Below are positions 60,077 through 64,000 of a stretch of DNA of 64,000 nucleotides, one piece after another; positions within the stretch are counted from its first letter, which is position 1, and every line of letters begins with the position of its first letter. Below the pieces are notes generated by a model, which saw only the letters and a program-made list of their open reading frames with translations, was not told the origin of the DNA and did no database searches. The DNA comes from Lentisphaeria bacterium UBA4640 (GTDB lineage Bacteria; Verrucomicrobiota; Lentisphaeria; Victivallales; UBA1829). Location: positions 1 to 64,000 of the forward strand of contig DHMO01000043.1 in assembly GCA_002405835.1 (NCBI GenBank), given 5' to 3'. Made by a program: the position numbers and the translations under genes.

Positions 60077-60883
60077 ATGCGTGGAATCTGTTTCATCGGC
60101 GCCGGGAAAATGGCGACCGCAATCGCCGGAGGAATGGTCCGGAAGAATATCAAAACCGAAATTCACACCTTCGATCCGCTCCCCGCGGCGGCGGAACAGT
60201 TCTGCAGAACCTGCGGAGGAACCGCCTTTCCTTCCCCGGTCGCCGCACTTGAAAACACCGACGTTGTTCTCCTTGCCGTCAAACCGCAGTATCTGACCGG
60301 CGCGGTGGAAGCGATCCGCGCCGCCATCGGAAACCGTCTGGTAATCTCAATCGTCGCCGGCGCGACAATTGCGGCTCTGGAAACTCTGACCGGAACGAAA
60401 CGCATCATCCGCGTCATGCCGAACACACCCGCACTTGTCGGTGAAGGAATGAGCTGCATTGCCGCTTCTCCCGCCGTTTCCGAAGAGGATCTCGCCGAAG
60501 CGGAAACTCTGCTTTCCGCAGTCGGACTCTGCCGCAGAGTCGGCGAAAACCAGCTGGACGCGGTGACCGGACTCAGCGGAAGCGGTCCGGCGTTTGTTCT
60601 CGAATTCATCCAGGCGCTCGCGGACGGCGGCGTTTATGCCGGACTTCCCCGCGCGACTGCAATCGAACTTGCAATCCAGACCGTTCTCGGTTCCGCCAAG
60701 ATGGCGCGTGACGCCAAAGCGACCGTCGGAGAACTGCGCGATGCAGTCATCTCTCCCGCCGGAACCACTTCGCGCGGCGTGATGGAACTCGCAAAAGGCG
60801 CATTTGCCGCAACGGTCGCACAGGCTGTAGTCTCCGCGGCGGACCGCTCGGCGGAACTCGGAGCCCTCGCGGCGAAAAAGTAA
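60077..60883 (+). CDS. proC: Pyrroline-5-carboxylate reductase
   Basis: 268 aa. Last step of proline synthesis, NAD(P)H dependent. Seen: ICFIGAGKMATAIAGGMV (Rossmann loop), VVLLAVKPQYL, RVMPNTPALVGEGM and the signature AVTGLSGSGPAFVLEFIQALADGGVYAGLPRATA with late SPAGTTSRGVMEL. AAAGGAG precedes the ATG. A TATATT at 60036-60041 could be its -10. Ten bases before the LolC/E-like gene, so it shares a transcript with the lipoprotein exporter genes. Confidence 0.96.
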   Translation: MRGICFIGAGKMATAIAGGMVRKNIKTEIHTFDPLPAAAEQFCRTCGGTAFPSPVAALENTDVVLLAVKPQYLTGAVEAIRAAIGNRLVISIVAGATIAALETLTGTKRIIRVMPNTPALVGEGMSCIAASPAVSEEDLAEAETLLSAVGLCRRVGENQLDAVTGLSGSGPAFVLEFIQALADGGVYAGLPRATAIELAIQTVLGSAKMARDAKATVGELRDAVISPAGTTSRGVMELAKGAFAATVAQAVVSAADRSAELGALAAKK

Positions 60884-60893
60884 GGAAAATTCC

Positions 60894-62156
60894 ATGATTC
60901 ATTATGCGGACCTGTTCCTCGCCTGGAAATATTTCAAACCGAAACGCAGCGCAGTCTCGGTCATCACGCTGATCTCCGTGGTCGGCGTGGCGCTCGGCGT
61001 CGGCGTCCTCATCGTCGTCCTCGCAGTCATGACCGGCTTCACGGACAAGATGAAGGAGAAGCTGCTTGACACCACCTCCCACGCACAGGCGTATTCGCTC
61101 ACCGGCAGATACATGGCGTACCCGGAAACCGTCACTGAAACCGTCAAAAAACACGGCGGAACCGCGCTCCCGATCGTTGCCGCGCCCGTCCTGCTCCAGG
61201 TCGGCGACCGTTTTATCCCGAAGCAGCTCGTGGCGTTCGAACCGGAAGAGGGCGCAAAACAGTTCAAGGTCGATGAGGTCATTGAACGCGGAAAGTTTTC
61301 CCTGAACCGCGGTGAGATTCTCATTAGCTATCTGACCGCGCGCGACCTCGGGCTTATGCCGGGCGACAAGGTGCTCCTGCACTCGCCCTCGCATCTGGCG
61401 GGACTCGTCAAACGCGATGCAGACGGCAAGATTCAGCTCAGCGACAAAACGTACCTTCCCGGGGAATTCAAAATCAGCGGAACTTTCGCGTTCGGCAAAT
61501 ACGATTTCGACCGAGATGTTATCTTCCTTAATCTGGAGGACGCTGACGAGCTTTTCGGACTTCCTCTCGGAGCCGCGACAAGCGTTTACATCTGGACCGG
61601 AGACCCGTTCCACATGACCCCGTTCATGCAGGCGCTGAAGGGCGACCTCCCGCTCCACCGCGTCTACTCCTGGCAGGAGCTCAACGCGCGTCTGCTCGGC
61701 GTGCTGAACGTGGAAAAGAACATGCAGTTCTTCCTCCTCGTGTTCATCGTGCTCGTTGCCGCGTTCAGCATCACCAACACGCTGATCACGACAGTGATCC
61801 AGAAAACACGCGAAATCGGCGTGCTGAAGTCGATGGGAGCCTCCTCGGGAACCGTCATGCGGATTTTCATTCTGCAGGGTTTCTTCGTGGGACTGATCGG
61901 AACAGCCTGCGGAATCGGGCTCGGCGTGCTCGTGGTCCGCTTCCGCATGAACATCCTCGCCGCGCTCCGCTTCATCACCGGACAGGATATCTTCCCGAAA
62001 GAGTTCTACGTGTTCAGTGAACTCCCCGCGCATATCGTTGTGAGCGACGTCCTCTGGATCGCCGCCATCTCCATCCTTCTCTGCACGTTCGGCGGTGTGA
62101 TTCCCGCGTTCCGGGCAGCAAAACTCGACCCCGCAGGAGCCTTGCGTTATGAATAA
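60894..62156 (+). CDS. Lipoprotein-releasing ABC transporter permease, LolC/LolE family
   Basis: 420 aa. One membrane helix near the N terminus (AVSVITLISVVGVALGVGVLIVVLAVMTGF), a periplasmic MacB-like domain (about 50-265), then the FtsX-type three-helix block (FFLLVFIVLVAAFSITNTLI, IFILQGFFVGLIGTACGIGLGVLVV, LWIAAISILLCTFGGVIPAF). This is the Lol topology. In the envelope it would extract lipoproteins from the inner membrane. There is only one permease gene here, so a homodimer (LolF-like) is likely. Overlaps lolD by 8 bases. Confidence 0.92.
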   Translation: MIHYADLFLAWKYFKPKRSAVSVITLISVVGVALGVGVLIVVLAVMTGFTDKMKEKLLDTTSHAQAYSLTGRYMAYPETVTETVKKHGGTALPIVAAPVLLQVGDRFIPKQLVAFEPEEGAKQFKVDEVIERGKFSLNRGEILISYLTARDLGLMPGDKVLLHSPSHLAGLVKRDADGKIQLSDKTYLPGEFKISGTFAFGKYDFDRDVIFLNLEDADELFGLPLGAATSVYIWTGDPFHMTPFMQALKGDLPLHRVYSWQELNARLLGVLNVEKNMQFFLLVFIVLVAAFSITNTLITTVIQKTREIGVLKSMGASSGTVMRIFILQGFFVGLIGTACGIGLGVLVVRFRMNILAALRFITGQDIFPKEFYVFSELPAHIVVSDVLWIAAISILLCTFGGVIPAFRAAKLDPAGALRYE

Positions 62157-62838
62157 CCAGACCAGCGAACCGTTTCTCTCCGTGGAAACGGTCACGAAAT
62201 CGTTCCGGATCGCGGCAAGCCGCATCGACGTTCTCAAAGGCGTCTCCTTCACCGCCCGGCGCGGCGAATGGATCGCCCTCACCGGAGCCTCCGGAAGCGG
62301 AAAAACAACCCTGCTCGACATCATCGGAACCATCTCGCGCCCCGATTCCGGACGCGTCCTCATCGACGGCACCGACACCGCCGCCCTCTCCCCGCGCAAA
62401 AGCATCGTATTCCGGCGCAAAAAAATCGGCTTCGTGTTTCAGTCCTATCACCTGCTCCCTGAACTCACGATTCTCGAGAACGCCATGCTCCCGGGAATGC
62501 TCGACGGACGCCCCGTCTCCCTCTGCCGCAAACGCGCGGCGGAACTGCTCGAACGCGTTGGACTTTACCACCGCATCGGCCACCGCCCGAATGAACTTTC
62601 CGGAGGGGAACAGCAGCGGGCGGCAATCGCACGCGCTCTGCTCAATGAACCGGAGCTGCTCCTTGCCGATGAACCGACCGGAAACCTCGACTCCGTCACC
62701 GGCAGAGGCATCCTCGACATCTTCCGTTCCATCCACGAATCCGGCAATATGTCGATCGTAATGGTCACCCACGACCGCTCCGTTGCGGCGCTCGCCGACC
62801 GGATTCTGGAACTGCGCGACGGTTCGTTTTTCGCCTAA
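62149..62838 (+). CDS. lolD: Lipoprotein-releasing ABC transporter ATP-binding protein LolD
   Basis: 229 aa. Walker A GASGSGKTTLL, Q-loop FVFQSYHLLPELT, signature LSGGEQQRAAIARALL, Walker B LLLADEPTGNLD and switch His in VTHD. The 'FQSYHLLPELTILENAMLPGML' segment is typical of LolD and MacB ATPases. Overlap with the permease gene by 8 bases shows they belong to one complex. No terminator is obvious directly after it. Confidence 0.95.
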   Translation: MNNQTSEPFLSVETVTKSFRIAASRIDVLKGVSFTARRGEWIALTGASGSGKTTLLDIIGTISRPDSGRVLIDGTDTAALSPRKSIVFRRKKIGFVFQSYHLLPELTILENAMLPGMLDGRPVSLCRKRAAELLERVGLYHRIGHRPNELSGGEQQRAAIARALLNEPELLLADEPTGNLDSVTGRGILDIFRSIHESGNMSIVMVTHDRSVAALADRILELRDGSFFA

Positions 62839-62885
62839 AACAGCTCAATGGAAACAAAAACACAACAAAAATTAGCCGTCACTAC

Positions 62886-62913
62886 TTGAAAAACTCTTTT
62901 TTTGCGGTAAATT
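62886..62913 (+). promoter_or_regulatory. Probable feo promoter
   Basis: TTGAAA (62886-62891), 16 bases, TAAATT (62908-62913). It would give a leader of about 225 bases before feoA. Confidence 0.55.
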
Positions 62914-62945
62914 ACAGTAACGGCAGAAAAGTAGCTTCATTGGAC

Positions 62946-63046
62946 GGTTTCCGTACGGGAACCGGGGAAAATCCCGCAGTGGATTTTCCGGAAAAATGCT
63001 CGAATCAGTCATCTTTCAGCCAGATGATTTCATCGGGCGTTTTTTT
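62946..63046 (+). promoter_or_regulatory. Structured leader of feoAB with alternative terminator/antiterminator hairpins
   Basis: Three elements are visible. Hairpin 1: ggtttcc/gggaacc (62946-62952 with 62957-62963). Hairpin 2: ggaaaatcc/ggattttcc (62966-62974 with 62981-62989), perfect. Then two exclusive folds: TCATCT/AGATGA (63009-63014 with 63022-63027), or GCC-a-GATG/CATC-g-GGC (63019-63026 with 63031-63038) followed by seven Ts (63040-63046). The second is an intrinsic terminator; the first would prevent it. Such a switch suggests riboswitch-like or protein-controlled attenuation of feoAB. Function inferred; ligand unknown. The remainder of the 309-base gap 62839-63147 shows only the promoter and the feoA ribosome site. 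Confidence 0.6.
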
Positions 63047-63147
63047 GAACAACGAAGTTAGAAGCCACTAATGTTCATAAAAACAAACTACCGGCGAAAC
63101 GGTCTCAAATACCGCTCCTCCGGCTTTCAGAAAAGGACAGAAAGAAA

Positions 63148-63462
63148 ATGGCACAACACAAATGTTCGTGCGGATGCGGATGCGATGCCTCCAAAACCCG
63201 CGAGTACAAAGTCCCCACCGGAAATGAAACCACCCTGGATGAACTTCCCGTCGGTATGACCGCGACGATTGTGAAAGTTCTTCCGGACGCGCGCGGACGC
63301 AAAAAATTCGCCGATGTCGGTCTCGTCGCAGGAACCGAGCTCCTCATGGAAGCTCACGCTCCCTTCGGCGGTCTGCTCCGCGTCAAAGTCATGGAAACCA
63401 GCATGGCGCTTCATCGCGACGACGCCGCAAATTTCGTTATCAAGAAAGAAGAGGCAAACTAA
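63148..63462 (+). CDS. feoA: FeoA-domain ferrous iron transport protein with Cys-rich N terminus
   Basis: 104 aa. A Cys-rich lead (HKCSCGCGCDAS, five Cys in the first 12 residues) is followed by a FeoA SH3-like domain (TTLDELPVGMTATIVKVLP... FADVGLVAGTELLMEAHAPFGGLLRVKVMETSMALHRDDAANFVI). FeoA supports FeoB in Fe(II) uptake. Common FeoA has about 75 residues and no such lead, so the extra part could hold metal. AAGGA lies upstream of the ATG. One base separates its stop from feoB. Confidence 0.92.
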   Translation: MAQHKCSCGCGCDASKTREYKVPTGNETTLDELPVGMTATIVKVLPDARGRKKFADVGLVAGTELLMEAHAPFGGLLRVKVMETSMALHRDDAANFVIKKEEAN

Positions 63463-63463
63463 G

Positions 63464-64000
63464 ATGAAAAAACATTTCAGAGTCGCTCTTGCAGGCAACC
63501 CGAACTGCGGCAAGACTTGCATCTTCAACGCGCTCACCGGCGCACGCCAGCACGTCGGCAACTACCCCGGTGTCACTGTCGAGAGCAAATCCGGTTCATT
63601 TGTACTGAACGACATGGAAATTGAACTCATCGACCTCCCGGGCGTATACTCCCTCTCGTCCTCCTCCCCCGAAGAAGACGTCGTCTTCCAGGAACTCACA
63701 AAGCCCGGAATCGACCTGATTCTGAACGTCGTGGATTCCTCCATCCCGCGCCGCAGTCTCTATCTCACCACCCAGCTCGCCGAACTCCACATCCCCATGC
63801 TCCTCGCTTTCAACATGAGCGACGACGCCAAGAGAAAAGGTCTCAAGTTCGACATCCCGAAGCTGGAAAAATATTTCGGCTCCCCGATCGTCCAGACTAT
63901 CGGAAGCAAAGCCGACGGTGTGCGCCCCCTCCTCTCCAAACTCGCCGAGACACTCTCCAAACTTGAAGACCACGGCGTTCCCATGCTCACCTACGGCGAA
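63464..64000 (+). CDS. feoB: Ferrous iron transporter FeoB, N-terminal part (runs off window)
   Basis: The first 179 residues are inside the window. The G domain is complete in outline: G1 GNPNCGKT, G2/switch I GVTVESKSG, G3 DLPGVYSLS, G4 in AFNMSDDAKRKG (NMSD for the usual NxxD), and the start of the helical GDI region (KLEKYFGSPIVQT...). The membrane domain lies beyond the end. It is the inner-membrane Fe(II) permease, gated by GTP, and forms an operon with feoA, starting one base after its stop. Confidence 0.95.
   Translation, partial: MKKHFRVALAGNPNCGKTCIFNALTGARQHVGNYPGVTVESKSGSFVLNDMEIELIDLPGVYSLSSSSPEEDVVFQELTKPGIDLILNVVDSSIPRRSLYLTTQLAELHIPMLLAFNMSDDAKRKGLKFDIPKLEKYFGSPIVQTIGSKADGVRPLLSKLAETLSKLEDHGVPMLTYGE

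Noticed and set aside
62940..63040. Cobalamin riboswitch in the feo leader
   Set aside because: There is local likeness (gggaacc, gaaaatcc, agccag), but the full B12 box AGCCAGGAGACC and the GCCACTG region are missing, and the neighbour genes do not concern cobalamin.

Overview
The window is a moderately GC-rich bacterial chromosome segment with about 52 protein genes, packed closely and often with 4-bp ATGA overlaps. I saw no rRNA, tRNA, CRISPR array, insertion sequence or prophage. The gene mix points to an anaerobic, sugar-fermenting gut-type bacterium of the Lentisphaerota/Victivallales group in the PVC superphylum. The evidence is pseudopilin-like proteins with the LxELLVVIxIIAILAGMLLPALNK leader type and a C-terminal H-x9-DG signature, many glycosidases each beside an AraC regulator, pyruvate phosphate dikinase, acetate kinase, and a PurS-PurL fusion. 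This taxon is an inference from family knowledge; no marker gene was compared.

Layout. 1-13.7 kb: a GntR-type regulator diverging from a gene off the left edge; bioA and a membrane-anchored protein; a lipoprotein plus ppdK; hisB; a strongly divergent HypF-like protein; the rpsB-tsf operon behind a structured leader; and an exported protein. 13.7-25.4 kb: a glycan-use locus on the minus strand (pseudopilin, beta-helix protein, GH2 beta-mannosidase, small protein, solute-binding protein), then an AraC regulator and a DUF4091/GH123-like enzyme. 25.6-30.7 kb: gapA, pgk, a LOG-family protein, a TibC/Aah-like O-heptosyltransferase and an isochorismatase-fold hydrolase. 30.7-33.3 kb: GH36 alpha-galactosidase diverging from an AraC gene through overlapping promoters. 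33.4-40.6 kb: one coupled operon, fmt-rng-arnB-like-arnT-like-esterase. 40.6-43.4 kb: AraC/GH127.

43.5-46.6 kb: a minus-strand operon aroA, an 83-residue protein, and a NERD-nuclease/SF1-helicase. 46.8-48.7 kb: ackA and a histidine phosphatase. 48.8-50.4 kb: two AT-rich pseudopilin genes behind a perfect sigma-70 consensus promoter. 50.5-51.3 kb: a 59-residue protein overlapping a GNAT acetyltransferase (a candidate toxin-antitoxin pair). 51.4-57 kb: a CE7-type esterase, purSL and a YggL-like protein with a metal-binding tail. 57-57.6 kb: a RelE/XRE toxin-antitoxin pair with a visible operator. 57.8-62.8 kb: FabB-like synthase, dus, proC, lolC/E, lolD. 62.9 kb to the end: a long leader with mutually exclusive hairpins, then feoA and the start of feoB.

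How the genes fit together: the glycosidases and esterases release sugars (mannose, galactose, arabinose, acetylated glycans) under local AraC control; GAPDH, PGK, PPDK and acetate kinase carry the carbon to acetate; several other genes serve the envelope (ArnB/ArnT-like, LolCDE, heptosyltransferase). Promoters close to TTGNNN-16/17-TATATT recur and are listed where they can be read. Most were found by eye and their start points are not proven.
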